A DNA stretch of 64,000 nucleotides from a candidate division TA06 bacterium 32_111 (GTDB lineage: Bacteria; Hydrothermota; 32-111). Position 1 is the stretch's first letter. Each line of letters starts with the position of its first letter. Under the pieces are notes generated by a model. That model was not told the DNA's origin, ran no database searches, and saw only the letters and a list, made by a program, of their open reading frames with translations. The DNA is taken from the NCBI GenBank assembly GCA_001508335.1, contig LGFX01000001.1:124001-188000 (forward strand), written 5' to 3'. Shown here in pieces: positions 45,269 through 54,943 of this stretch. A program made the translations under genes and the position numbers.

Positions 45269-48048
45269 TAGTAGAGGTTGTTCCAAAAAATGATTCTTTC
45301 GATTCCCTTGGACAGATAATAAAAAATGAAATTAAAAAATCAGATCATTCGATAATGAAAGTTAGAACATCGAATCTGTATTTTTTCGATAAAGAAATTG
45401 ATCTAATTTTTTTAAAGGATCTCCTTGTTGATTCAGTAACGGATGATTTTTACATTCATCCACAACATCCTTTCGAAAATACATTTTTTATTGATATCTA
45501 TTACAAAGATGGAGTTATGGATCCTGCTGGAGAAACGTTAAAAAATTATCTAATAAAATCATCTTTTCAGGTAAACTATGTAAAAACTATAAGGAGATTT
45601 TATCTCTTTTCTGAAGGAAAAATTAATAATGAAAAGATAGTAAAATTTTTTAAAAACAGATATTTTAACCCTCTTGTGGAACAGGTGGGAGAGTTCAAAG
45701 AAAAAATAAAGGTTTTTTCAAAGGATAAAGAATTTGAAATAAAATATATAGATCTTGATTGTGATCTTGAGAAACTTTCAAAAGATATGGTTTTATCTTT
45801 AAATCTTGAAGAGATGAAAATAATAAAAGATTACTTCTATAAAAAATTGAAAAGGAAACCAACAGATGTTGAACTTGAAACTATTGCGCAGACATGGTCA
45901 GAACATTGCGTTCATAAAACTTTTAAATCACCTTTTAGATACAAAAATAAAAGGATAAAAAATCTTTTCAAAGAAACTATAATGAGGGCAAGTTATGAGA
46001 TCAACCATCCAGATACAGTCTCTCTTTTCTCCGATAACGCAGGTATAGTTAAATTCGATCAGTTCAACAATATTTGCTTTAAAGTAGAAACCCACAACCA
46101 TCCATCCGCTCTTGAACCTTATGGAGGTGCTGGAACGGGAATAGGAGGAGTTATCAGGGATATTATAGGAACTGGACTTTCCGCTAAACCTATTGCCAAT
46201 ACTGATGTTTTTTGCATCGGAATAGACGAAGGGGAGTTGACTGAAAATGATTCTATAATACCTCCAGAAGAAATATTGAAAGGAGTTGTCGCTGGTGTTA
46301 GGGATTATGGAAACAGGATGGGGATTCCAACTGTAAATGGGGCGGTTTGTTATCATAAAAAATTTTTAGGGAACCCACTCGTCTTTGCTGGTAGCATAGG
46401 AATAATGAAATCAAGAAACAGTTTCAAAAAAGTGAATGAGGAAGATTATATAGTTTTGATAGGTGGAAGAACAGGAAGGGATGGAATACATGGTGCAACT
46501 TTCTCATCAACATCTTTAACTGAAGATTCGCAGGAAATTTCGAGTGGTGCTGTTCAGATAGGTAACCCTATAGAAGAAAAAAAGATGCTCGATGCTATAA
46601 TGGAGATGGATGGGCTTTTCAACTCTATAACCGATTGTGGCGCTGGGGGGCTTTCTTCTGCAGTAGGGGAGATGGGAGAGGAGACTGGAGCAATAGTATA
46701 TCTTGATAAAGTTCCTCTTAAATATGAAGGTCTTTCATACAGTGAAATTTGGATCTCCGAAAGTCAGGAAAGGATGGTTCTTTCCGTCCCACCTAAAAAT
46801 TTTGAAAAAATAAAAAGTATTGGTGAAAAATATAATACCGAAGTTACACATGTAGGATATTTTAAAGGTAAAAAACTCGAACTTTACTTTAAAGATAAAA
46901 ATGTTTTATCACTCGATATGAATTTTTTACATAAGGGTGTTCCTCTTTATGAAAAGAAAACTTTACCTTATATAAATTTCAAAGAGAAAAAAAGAAAGTT
47001 AAAATATAAATTTTCCATTGATGATGCTGTTGTAAAAGTATTATCATCAAAGGATGTAAGGTCTAAAGAATGGATAGTCAGACAGTATGACCATGAAGTC
47101 CAATCACAAACTTTAGTAAAACCACTTGGAGGAAAATCGAGTAATTCTCCAAACGATTCATCGGTTTTGTATCCACTCGATTCAAAAGAAAAATGTATAG
47201 TTGTTGGTTGTGGAATAAATCCAAGATATGGAGAACTTAATGTAAAGAAGATGACATACGCAGTTATAGATGAAGCTATTAGGAATGTTCTTTCACAGGG
47301 TGGAGATCTTGAACATACATTTTTACTTGATAATTTCTGTTTCGGTGATGTAAAGAATCCTCATACTCTGGGAGCTATAGTTGAGTCAACTTTTGCATGT
47401 TATGATTACACAGTAAAACTGAGAACACCATTCATTTCTGGAAAAGATTCACTGAACAACTATTTTATAATGAAAGATAAAGAGATTGAAATTCCTCCAA
47501 CTCTTTTGATATCAGCCTTGTCTATTACATATGTTGATATGATCAGAAGTTCATACTTTAAGATGACCGAAAAACCTTCAACGATTTTGATGTTAGGTAA
47601 AGAGACGAAAGAAGAACTCGCAGGTTCTATACTTTACTCTGAATACGGAATAGATGAAGGCTTCCTTCCCAATATAGACATAAAAGAGTCCGCAAAAATA
47701 CATAAGAATTTTAACGAGTTGAACAAAAGAAGGTTGATAATATCAGCGCATGACATTTCAGATGGAGGACTATTTGTAACGCTTTTTGAAAGTTGTATAG
47801 GGAATGATGTTGGATGCGAAATCAAAATAGAAAGTAAACTTGAACTTTTTAATTTTCTATTTTCGGAAACCCAATCAAGGTATGTTGTTCAGGTTTACGA
47901 TGAAGATTTAGATTATGTTGAAAAGATTATGGGTAAAAAGTATATGAAAATTATTGGGAAAGTTGTTAAAACACCTTCCATAAAAATAAAACATAATAAA
48001 AAATCTTACACTTTCGAAACAAAAAAACTTTTGAAATATTATAGGTGA
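45265..48048 (+). CDS. purL: Phosphoribosylformylglycinamidine synthase, PurS-PurL fusion
   Basis: N-terminal PurS-like segments; 'QTWSEHCVHKTFKSP', 'VETHNHPSALEPYGGAGTGIGGVIRDI', 'GGRTGRDGIHGATFSS'. Confidence 0.93.
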   Translation: MIVEVVPKNDSFDSLGQIIKNEIKKSDHSIMKVRTSNLYFFDKEIDLIFLKDLLVDSVTDDFYIHPQHPFENTFFIDIYYKDGVMDPAGETLKNYLIKSSFQVNYVKTIRRFYLFSEGKINNEKIVKFFKNRYFNPLVEQVGEFKEKIKVFSKDKEFEIKYIDLDCDLEKLSKDMVLSLNLEEMKIIKDYFYKKLKRKPTDVELETIAQTWSEHCVHKTFKSPFRYKNKRIKNLFKETIMRASYEINHPDTVSLFSDNAGIVKFDQFNNICFKVETHNHPSALEPYGGAGTGIGGVIRDIIGTGLSAKPIANTDVFCIGIDEGELTENDSIIPPEEILKGVVAGVRDYGNRMGIPTVNGAVCYHKKFLGNPLVFAGSIGIMKSRNSFKKVNEEDYIVLIGGRTGRDGIHGATFSSTSLTEDSQEISSGAVQIGNPIEEKKMLDAIMEMDGLFNSITDCGAGGLSSAVGEMGEETGAIVYLDKVPLKYEGLSYSEIWISESQERMVLSVPPKNFEKIKSIGEKYNTEVTHVGYFKGKKLELYFKDKNVLSLDMNFLHKGVPLYEKKTLPYINFKEKKRKLKYKFSIDDAVVKVLSSKDVRSKEWIVRQYDHEVQSQTLVKPLGGKSSNSPNDSSVLYPLDSKEKCIVVGCGINPRYGELNVKKMTYAVIDEAIRNVLSQGGDLEHTFLLDNFCFGDVKNPHTLGAIVESTFACYDYTVKLRTPFISGKDSLNNYFIMKDKEIEIPPTLLISALSITYVDMIRSSYFKMTEKPSTILMLGKETKEELAGSILYSEYGIDEGFLPNIDIKESAKIHKNFNELNKRRLIISAHDISDGGLFVTLFESCIGNDVGCEIKIESKLELFNFLFSETQSRYVVQVYDEDLDYVEKIMGKKYMKIIGKVVKTPSIKIKHNKKSYTFETKKLLKYYR

Positions 48049-48052
48049 AATT

Positions 48053-48814
48053 ATGTATAAATTCTATTCACTCGTAATAAAGGCTGATGGAACGAACTGT
48101 GAAGTGGAAACATCCTTCATTCTAAAAAATGTTGGTTTCAAAAATGAAATACTGACTGTTGGAGAAATAATCAAAGACCTTAAAATTCTTGAGAAGTTCT
48201 CCTTCATAGTTTTCCCCGGAGGTTTCTCTTATGGAGATTATACTGGAAGTGGAAGGATAGTTTCTTCAATAATAAAACATCATCTACTCCAAAATTTCCA
48301 AAAACACATAAAGGATGGTAAACTAATACTTGGAATATGTAACGGTTTCCAAATTCTTGTAAAATCTGGACTTCTTCCAAACACTTCTGGCAATTGGCAA
48401 CAGGAAGTTAGTTTAATATTCAACGATTCTTTCCATTATGAGGATAGATGGGTAAAACTTCTTGTTAACAAAAATACTATATTTACAAAAAACCTTCCAG
48501 ATTACATATATCTACCAGTTGCACATGGAGAAGGTAAATTTATCCACAGTTTTGTTAAGGAAAAGATTGAAAAACTTGGCGCTTTTTTCTATGTTGATGA
48601 AAAGGGAAAAAAGAGTATGGATTATCCTCAAAATCCCAACGGTTCTTTCGATTCTGTTGCTGGAATAGTTGATGAAACTGGCAAAATTCTTGGAATGATG
48701 CCTCACCCTGAAAGGTTCAGGGATGAAAAAGAATTTTACCATGATGAAAAAATTGATCCTTATGGTATAATAATATTTGAGAATGTTTACAGATATATAA
48801 AGGAGGAACTATGA
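48053..48814 (+). CDS. purQ: Phosphoribosylformylglycinamidine synthase glutaminase subunit
   Basis: 'ADGTNCEVETSF', 'FPGGFSYGDYTGSGRIV', 'LGICNGFQILVKSGLLP', 'MMPHPER'. Confidence 0.95.
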   Translation: MYKFYSLVIKADGTNCEVETSFILKNVGFKNEILTVGEIIKDLKILEKFSFIVFPGGFSYGDYTGSGRIVSSIIKHHLLQNFQKHIKDGKLILGICNGFQILVKSGLLPNTSGNWQQEVSLIFNDSFHYEDRWVKLLVNKNTIFTKNLPDYIYLPVAHGEGKFIHSFVKEKIEKLGAFFYVDEKGKKSMDYPQNPNGSFDSVAGIVDETGKILGMMPHPERFRDEKEFYHDEKIDPYGIIIFENVYRYIKEEL

Positions 48815-50178
48815 AAAAATCAATATTCAGAATGTACGATGTTAGGGGAATAGCTGAAACCGATTTAAATAGTGGTGATGTATATAAGATTGGAAAAGCC
48901 TTCGCAACCTATATCAAAAGAAAAGGTGGAAAAAAGGTGGTCGCAGGGATGGATGTCAGGTTGTCAAGTCCAAGGATCAAAGAATCATTTGTAAATGGTG
49001 TTTTGGATACCGGTATAGATGTTATTGATGTTGGTGTAGTTACAACACCGATGCTCTACTTTGCTCAACATCATTACAAAAGTGATGGTGGAATTATGGT
49101 CACAGGTTCTCACAATCCTATAGAGTACAATGGCTTAAAGATGGTTGATCCAGATGTGACTATTTATGGTAATGTTATCTTGAGTTTTTATGATATGATA
49201 ATGAAAGGTGATCTTGATAAAGGAGAAGGAAAACTTACAAAGGAAAGTATTGATGATGCTTATATAAATATGTGCCTTGAGAAGATTAAGATAAAAAAAG
49301 AGTTGAGAGTGCTCGTTGATCCAGGTAATGGAACTGCTGGTCCAATAGCAAAAAAGATTTTCGAAAAACTGAATGTTAAAGCTGATTTTATAAATTTTGA
49401 AAGGGACGGAAATTTCCCAAACCATCTACCTGACCCAACAGTTATGGAGTTTATAAAAGAGTTGAGAGAGAAAACAGTAAAAGGTGGATACGATGTTGGA
49501 ATTGGATACGATGGAGATTGTGACAGAGTTGGAATAATAGATGAAAATGGCGAAGTTGTTTTTGGAGACCAGATACTTGGGATTTTATCAAAAGATATGC
49601 TTTCCAGAAATAGGGGAGAGAAGGTTATTTTCGATGTGAAATGCTCTCAGGGACTTGAAGAGTTGATTTTGAAGGAAGGGGGCGTTCCTATAATGCATAA
49701 AACTGGACACTCACTTCTGAAAAGAAAAATGAAAGAGGAAAAAGCACTCCTTGCGGGAGAGATGTCTGGGCACATGTTTTTCTCTGAAAATTATTTCGGA
49801 TTCGATGATGGACTTTACGCTTCTTTACTTATTTTGAGGATTATGTCAGAAAGAGATAGAAAAGTTTCAGAGTTGAAAAAGGAGATGCCTTATTACATTT
49901 CAACACCTGAGATAAGAGTTGACACAACGGATGAAGATAAATTCAAAATTGTCGATGAGATCGTAAAATACTATAAAGAGAAAAATTACAGGGTAATTGA
50001 TATAGATGGTGCGAGAGTTTATTTTGAAAATGGATGGGCTCTTGTTAGAGCATCAAACACGCAACCTATACTTGTAGTTAGATTTGAAGCGAAGGATGAA
50101 GAGAGTATGGAAAAGATAAGAAAAAACATTAAGGAAACACTTTCAAAATATAAATCTGTGGATTTAAAAAATGTATAA
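48811..50178 (+). CDS. Phosphomannomutase/phosphoglucomutase
   Basis: 'YDVRGIAETDL', 'MVTGSHNPIEYNGLKM', 'GYDGDCDRVGIID', 'RASNTQPILVVRFEA'. Confidence 0.93.
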   Translation: MKKSIFRMYDVRGIAETDLNSGDVYKIGKAFATYIKRKGGKKVVAGMDVRLSSPRIKESFVNGVLDTGIDVIDVGVVTTPMLYFAQHHYKSDGGIMVTGSHNPIEYNGLKMVDPDVTIYGNVILSFYDMIMKGDLDKGEGKLTKESIDDAYINMCLEKIKIKKELRVLVDPGNGTAGPIAKKIFEKLNVKADFINFERDGNFPNHLPDPTVMEFIKELREKTVKGGYDVGIGYDGDCDRVGIIDENGEVVFGDQILGILSKDMLSRNRGEKVIFDVKCSQGLEELILKEGGVPIMHKTGHSLLKRKMKEEKALLAGEMSGHMFFSENYFGFDDGLYASLLILRIMSERDRKVSELKKEMPYYISTPEIRVDTTDEDKFKIVDEIVKYYKEKNYRVIDIDGARVYFENGWALVRASNTQPILVVRFEAKDEESMEKIRKNIKETLSKYKSVDLKNV

Positions 50179-50620
50179 ACTCATCGGTGTTATCGGTGGT
50201 TCTTCAATAGATGATCATCTTTTCAATGAGGTTGAGATGATTGGGCAGATGCTTGCATCTTTCAATGTTCCCATCGTGTGTGGTGGTGAGAAAGGGGTTA
50301 TGGAGGCAATTTCTAAAGGTGTAAAAAGCAAAGGTGGAACCACAATAGGAATCCTCCCTCATGGTAAAGATGATGCAAACCAATATATAGATATAGCAAT
50401 ATCAACAGGTATAGGATTCGCGAGGAACTACATTATAGTTAATTCATCCGATCTTATAATAGCGATTGATGGAAAGTATGGAACTTTAACTGAAATGGGA
50501 TACTCTTTACAGTTTGAAAAACCTATGATATGTTATAAGTCGAGAATAGCGAAAGAACTTGGAATAAAGGAAGCTGAAAGTATAGAAGATATAAAAAGAT
50601 TTGTCGAAGAAAATCTATGA
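50171..50620 (+). CDS. TIGR00725/LOG-like Rossmann-fold protein
   Basis: 'GVIGGSS', 'VCGGEKGVMEAISKGVKSKGGTTIGILP', 'DGKYGTLTEMGYSLQFEKPMI'. Confidence 0.85.
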   Translation: MYKLIGVIGGSSIDDHLFNEVEMIGQMLASFNVPIVCGGEKGVMEAISKGVKSKGGTTIGILPHGKDDANQYIDIAISTGIGFARNYIIVNSSDLIIAIDGKYGTLTEMGYSLQFEKPMICYKSRIAKELGIKEAESIEDIKRFVEENL

Positions 50621-50886
50621 AGACTTACGAGATTCTTGTAAAAGGCTATGTTCAGGGCGTAGGTTTTAGATACTTTGTTCAAAGACTCGCCAAAAAAATT
50701 GGAGTAAAAGGTTATGTAAAAAACCTTTATTCTGGAGATGTTTTGATAATTGCTCAAGGGGAAAATTTCCAACTTGAAGATTTTTTGAAAAGAGTAAAAA
50801 CGGAACATCCTTACGCTGAAGTTAACGAGATGCTAATAAAGGAAATTCAATCATCAGAGTTTGATGATTTTACTATAGAATATTAA
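50617..50886 (+). CDS. acyP: Acylphosphatase
   Basis: 'VKGYVQGVGFRYFVQRLAKKIGVKGYVKNL'. Confidence 0.95.
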   Translation: MKTYEILVKGYVQGVGFRYFVQRLAKKIGVKGYVKNLYSGDVLIIAQGENFQLEDFLKRVKTEHPYAEVNEMLIKEIQSSEFDDFTIEY

Positions 50887-50896
50887 AGGAGGTAAA

Positions 50897-51409
50897 ATGG
50901 ATCTTAAAAGTTGTATAAGGGACATTCCTGATTTTCCAGTAAAGGGAATAATATTCAAAGATGTTACACCTGTTATACTTGACCCTTACGCTTTTAAATA
51001 TAGTGTAGATAAAATGTGTGAAAATTTTGATTTTTCAAAAATAGATAAGATTGCAGGAATAGAATCAAGAGGTTTTATATTTGGAATATCTATTGCGAAC
51101 AAATTCAACAAAGGTTTTATTCCTATAAGAAAGAAAGGGAAACTTCCTTATAAAACTTATGAGGAAACTTATACTTTAGAATACGGAACTGCAACCATAG
51201 AGATGCACACAGATGCGGTTTCAGAAGGGGAGAGGATACTTCTTGTTGATGATCTCCTCGCAACTGGAGGGACGATGAAAGCGGCTGCCAAACTCGTAGA
51301 AAAGGCAGGAGGAAAGGTTGTTGGAACATCATTTTTAATAGAACTTGATTTTCTAAATGGAAGAAAAAATCTTGAAAATTACAAAATATCAAGTATAATT
51401 CACTTTTAA
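50897..51409 (+). CDS. apt: Adenine phosphoribosyltransferase
   Basis: 'IRDIPDFPVKGIIFKDVTPVI', 'GIESRGFIFG', 'ERILLVDDLLATGGTMKAA'. Confidence 0.96.
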   Translation: MDLKSCIRDIPDFPVKGIIFKDVTPVILDPYAFKYSVDKMCENFDFSKIDKIAGIESRGFIFGISIANKFNKGFIPIRKKGKLPYKTYEETYTLEYGTATIEMHTDAVSEGERILLVDDLLATGGTMKAAAKLVEKAGGKVVGTSFLIELDFLNGRKNLENYKISSIIHF

Positions 51410-51413
51410 AAAT

Positions 51414-51486
51414 GCCCCTGTAGCTCAGTGGATAGAGCATCTGTTTCCTAAACAGAGGGCCACAAGTTCGATTCTTGTCAGGGGCA
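51414..51486 (+). tRNA. tRNA-Arg(CCU)
   Basis: Acceptor GCCCCTG/CAGGGGC, anticodon arm TCTGT-TTCCTAA-ACAGA (CCT), T-loop TTCGATT; CCA not encoded. Confidence 0.95.
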
Positions 51487-51505
51487 CTTAAAAAAAGGAG
51501 AAAAA

Positions 51506-52267
51506 ATGGCTATAGTTAAGAAGGTAAAAGTAAAAAGATCCGAATTGAAAAAGGATAAATTCGTTGAAACCATGGAAGATTTGATAGAATGGTCTAAAGA
51601 TAACTGGAGATACCTTTTTATAGGAGTTTCAGCAATAATTCTTGCCATAATCATTTCTGTTTCAATAAAGTCAAGTTTTGTTTCAAAAGAAAAGAATTCG
51701 TCCCTTGAAATGACTGGTGCTATTGATGTTTTCGTTTCAGGTGATTTTAAACAGGCACTTGAAATTTTTACCAATATAAAACAGACATACTATGGGACAA
51801 ATTCTTCAAAAAAGGCGACTTACTATATTGGAATGTGCAATCTGAACCTTGGCGCATCAGATCAGCAAAATTCACAAAAATATTACAATGATGCTATAAA
51901 AAATTTCAAGCAGTTTATAAAATACAAATATGGACTTGATGAACTGAGATGTGCTGCCTACATAGGTATTGGAAAATCTTTTGAAGGGTTAAATCAACCT
52001 GATTCTGCTCTTGCGTACTACCAGAGAGCCATAAAAGAAGTCCCGGAGAACGCTTATACACCTGAGGCATTTATTGGAATGGGAAGGATTTACGAAATGA
52101 AATATGATGTTGAATCAGCATTGAACTGTTACGAAGAGATAATATACAGATTTCCAAATTCAAGTTTTGTCCAACAGGCTTATGTTTACAAAAATTTGCT
52201 TGAAGGTGCTATAGATCCATTAACGCAACAGTACAATCAGAGAAAGAAGGAAGGGGAAGTAAAGTAA
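51506..52267 (+). CDS. Membrane-anchored TPR protein
   Basis: N-terminal TM helix; 'AYIGIGKSFEGLNQPDSALAYYQRAIKEVPENAYTPEAFIGMGRIYE' TPR repeats. Confidence 0.85.
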   Translation: MAIVKKVKVKRSELKKDKFVETMEDLIEWSKDNWRYLFIGVSAIILAIIISVSIKSSFVSKEKNSSLEMTGAIDVFVSGDFKQALEIFTNIKQTYYGTNSSKKATYYIGMCNLNLGASDQQNSQKYYNDAIKNFKQFIKYKYGLDELRCAAYIGIGKSFEGLNQPDSALAYYQRAIKEVPENAYTPEAFIGMGRIYEMKYDVESALNCYEEIIYRFPNSSFVQQAYVYKNLLEGAIDPLTQQYNQRKKEGEVK

Positions 52268-52305
52268 ATTTTAATTAAAAAATCCTTAATTTATATATGT
52301 ACGAA

Positions 52306-52333
52306 ATTCTCGATAATATATATTATGTAAAGT
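52306..52333 (+). promoter_or_regulatory. Candidate dif (XerCD recombination) site
   Basis: ATTCTCGATAA-TATATA-TTATGTAAAGT; compared with the B. subtilis dif as I know it (ACTTCCTAGAA-TATATA-TTATGTAAACT): 10/11 right arm, 6/6 centre, 6/11 left arm. Confidence 0.75.
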
Positions 52334-52609
52334 AGAAGTTATAAAAAGTTTAATCAGATAAATTTATACCACCTCATACTTACTTTATTTGTTAAATATT
52401 TAAACATAAACAAAATTTAGTTCTTATTAAAATCTTCTAAACTTTTTTATTATGATTACAAGTTAAATCATTTCCCTTGAATTGTTCTCAATTACTTGTT
52501 ATTTATACCTCATAAACGTGGAAATCTCATTATGGTGTATTTCACCTTGATTTATACTTTCCACAAAGGAAGGAAAATGATTTCAGAAGCGATTTTGTCC
52601 AACGAATAC

Positions 52610-52642
52610 TGTCACAAGTCAAGCATCGTCCCCAAATTTGAC
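52610..52642. repeat. Direct repeat copy 1
   Basis: TGTCACAAGTCAAGCATCGTCCCCAAATTTGAC. Confidence 0.8.
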
Positions 52643-52690
52643 AAAAAAATATTTCTAATACTTATTTATTACGAAAGTTAAATAGTTTTG

Positions 52691-53716
52691 TTAAAGTTTT
52701 TTATAAATCTTTGTTTTTATTTTTAAAGTGATATAGTAAATACCACCTATAAATAAAACATCCCCTATTGATATTATTATATTTAACAACAAAACATTCT
52801 TATAAGTTTCCGGTGGAATCTTAAAAATTATAAAGATCATACCAAATACAATCGATATAATTTGTTCGTGAAAACCAAGTATATAAATCGTGCTTTTAGA
52901 GACAACTTCAAAAATCATATTTTTAATGCCACTTTTTTCAAGAAATAAAGAAAAAGTTAAAATCATTAATGAGCCTACAATTCCATTAAGGAGATAGATT
53001 ATATAATTTCTTCCAAACAAATTGCCAACAAGATCAACAAACCCATTCACTTTTGTTAGAAATAGATTAATTGAAAGAAATACTAAAAATAAAAAAATTG
53101 TTTTATATATATTTAAACCTTTAATTCTTGTTTGATAGTTTATTTTTCTAAATATAAAACCTGTTAAAAAAAATGTTTGAGCGACAAAGACCTTTTCAAG
53201 TCCATAAATTAATTTCACTTTCAAAATATTTGAAATTAAATAACCTATTATTGATAAAATTAAGGAAATGGCTATTATGACCTTAAACATTTTTATTTTC
53301 AACAAAAAGAAATAAATTATTTCTATAAAAAATAAAACATATAAAAACCATAAAGATATATTATGTATTAGGTATCCTCCATGACTTAAACCTAAGATTG
53401 AGCCAATCAATGGTTTCATATAACCTATTTCAGTAACAAGTCCTGAACCGTATCTCCCACTTACAAGAATCCAGAATATATAAGTAATAAGACTAAAAAG
53501 AAAATAAGGTATAATAAATCTTTTAAATCTTTTTATGAAAAAATTTTTAAAATTATCGCTTGTTTTAAATAAAAACCCTGATATTGTGAAAAACAAAGGC
53601 ATATGGAATGAATAAATAAAAGTTTTTAAATTTTCGTTGATTGATGTATGGCCTAGGACTACTAAAAATATACCTAAAGATTTTGCAATATCTATCCAAT
53701 ACTCTCTTTTATCCAT
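52691..53716 (-). CDS. Acyltransferase family 3 membrane protein
   Basis: 'REYWIDIAKSLGIFLVVLGHTS', 'FHMPLFFTISGFLFK', multi-TM. Confidence 0.88.
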   Translation of the reverse strand: MDKREYWIDIAKSLGIFLVVLGHTSINENLKTFIYSFHMPLFFTISGFLFKTSDNFKNFFIKRFKRFIIPYFLFSLITYIFWILVSGRYGSGLVTEIGYMKPLIGSILGLSHGGYLIHNISLWFLYVLFFIEIIYFFLLKIKMFKVIIAISLILSIIGYLISNILKVKLIYGLEKVFVAQTFFLTGFIFRKINYQTRIKGLNIYKTIFLFLVFLSINLFLTKVNGFVDLVGNLFGRNYIIYLLNGIVGSLMILTFSLFLEKSGIKNMIFEVVSKSTIYILGFHEQIISIVFGMIFIIFKIPPETYKNVLLLNIIISIGDVLFIGGIYYITLKIKTKIYKKL

Positions 53717-53812
53717 ATTTTTTCAAATTATATATTTTAATTCTTTTAAATCAATAAAAATTATATACTTTTCTTAACTTGACGCGAAATAGAATTTTGT
53801 TATTATGTATCT

Positions 53813-54880
53813 ATGAGATTCAAAAGTTTTTTTTCAAACTTTATTCTTATCACTATTTTACTCTTTTCTTTGAACTGTTATCACAAACCTCAAAAAAATA
53901 TCCTCGACCTAACAAGAGATGTCCAGTTGCATAAATATAAAATAGATTGGTATTATACATATATACTGACTAAAAATGAGAATGATAATATTAACTATTT
54001 TATAATCATTTTCCAATACTATGATGTAAAAACATTTTTTTCAAATCTCTATATAAAGGATATTTTAAAGGATACCTTCTATTTCTACGAAACTGATATA
54101 CCAATATATTTTGGAATGAAAAATTTAAATAAGAGTAAAAAATTTCAAGATTTAAATTTTTACATAGATCTTTCTAATAAAGATATAAAATGCTCTATAA
54201 ATTTTATATACGATGACAGATTACTTATAAATGGTGAAAATGGATATGTTGTTATAGGTGATATTAAGGACACTGCAGGTTACTATTCTCTTGTTTCCAA
54301 TAAACTTTCAGGTTTTATAAAAAGTGACAAAGTTGATATAGATTTTTCAAAAACATCAAGAATTTATGGTTGGTTTGATCACCAATGGGGTAACATGAAA
54401 CTTGATAGTAAAAACAGATGGGTTTGGAGCGGCGTTTTTTTAAATGATGATGAATTCCTTGTTTCTGGACATTTTAAAAACATGGATTTCAATTTTTTGA
54501 ATTATCATGATACCAAAAAGAAAATATCTAAATTATATAAAAACACTACTCTCGATCCAATAACATTCAGAAAATCAACCTTATCAAAAGAAACCTATGA
54601 ACACGGATTTAAAATAAGAAGTGATGATGATTCTATTTATCTATTTTATGAGCCTCTATATGAAGAATGTTTTATACCAGAAGTTATATTCACTGGTCCC
54701 TGTAAAGTTAAAGGGTTTATTTATGACAAGTATTATGAAGGTATTGGAACATTTGAAATTTCAGATCCAGTTGATTCTAATCTTTTTTATCCTTTTGATT
54801 TTTATAAAAACATTTTCAACAATTCCAAAAAGGAAATAGAAAAAATTATTGAGAAAAGAAAAGGACAAATTAACAAATAA
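53813..54880 (+). CDS. Lipoprotein of AttH/CrtC (lipocalin-like) family
   Basis: Lipobox SLNC; 'IYGWFDHQWGNMKLDSKNRWVWSGVFL' diagnostic DHQWGN motif. Confidence 0.75.
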   Translation: MRFKSFFSNFILITILLFSLNCYHKPQKNILDLTRDVQLHKYKIDWYYTYILTKNENDNINYFIIIFQYYDVKTFFSNLYIKDILKDTFYFYETDIPIYFGMKNLNKSKKFQDLNFYIDLSNKDIKCSINFIYDDRLLINGENGYVVIGDIKDTAGYYSLVSNKLSGFIKSDKVDIDFSKTSRIYGWFDHQWGNMKLDSKNRWVWSGVFLNDDEFLVSGHFKNMDFNFLNYHDTKKKISKLYKNTTLDPITFRKSTLSKETYEHGFKIRSDDDSIYLFYEPLYEECFIPEVIFTGPCKVKGFIYDKYYEGIGTFEISDPVDSNLFYPFDFYKNIFNNSKKEIEKIIEKRKGQINK

Positions 54881-54910
54881 AATTATTTAAGTTGTACCCA
54901 AATCCAAAAA

Positions 54911-54943
54911 TGTCACACTGTCAAGCACCGTCCCCAAATTTGA
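54911..54943. repeat. Direct repeat copy 2
   Basis: TGTCACACTGTCAAGCACCGTCCCCAAATTTGA; near-identical to copy 1. Confidence 0.8.

Noticed and set aside
52496-52681. 61-aa ORF overlapping nested repeats
   Set aside because: No SD, no family, overlaps palindromic/repeat DNA; likely non-coding
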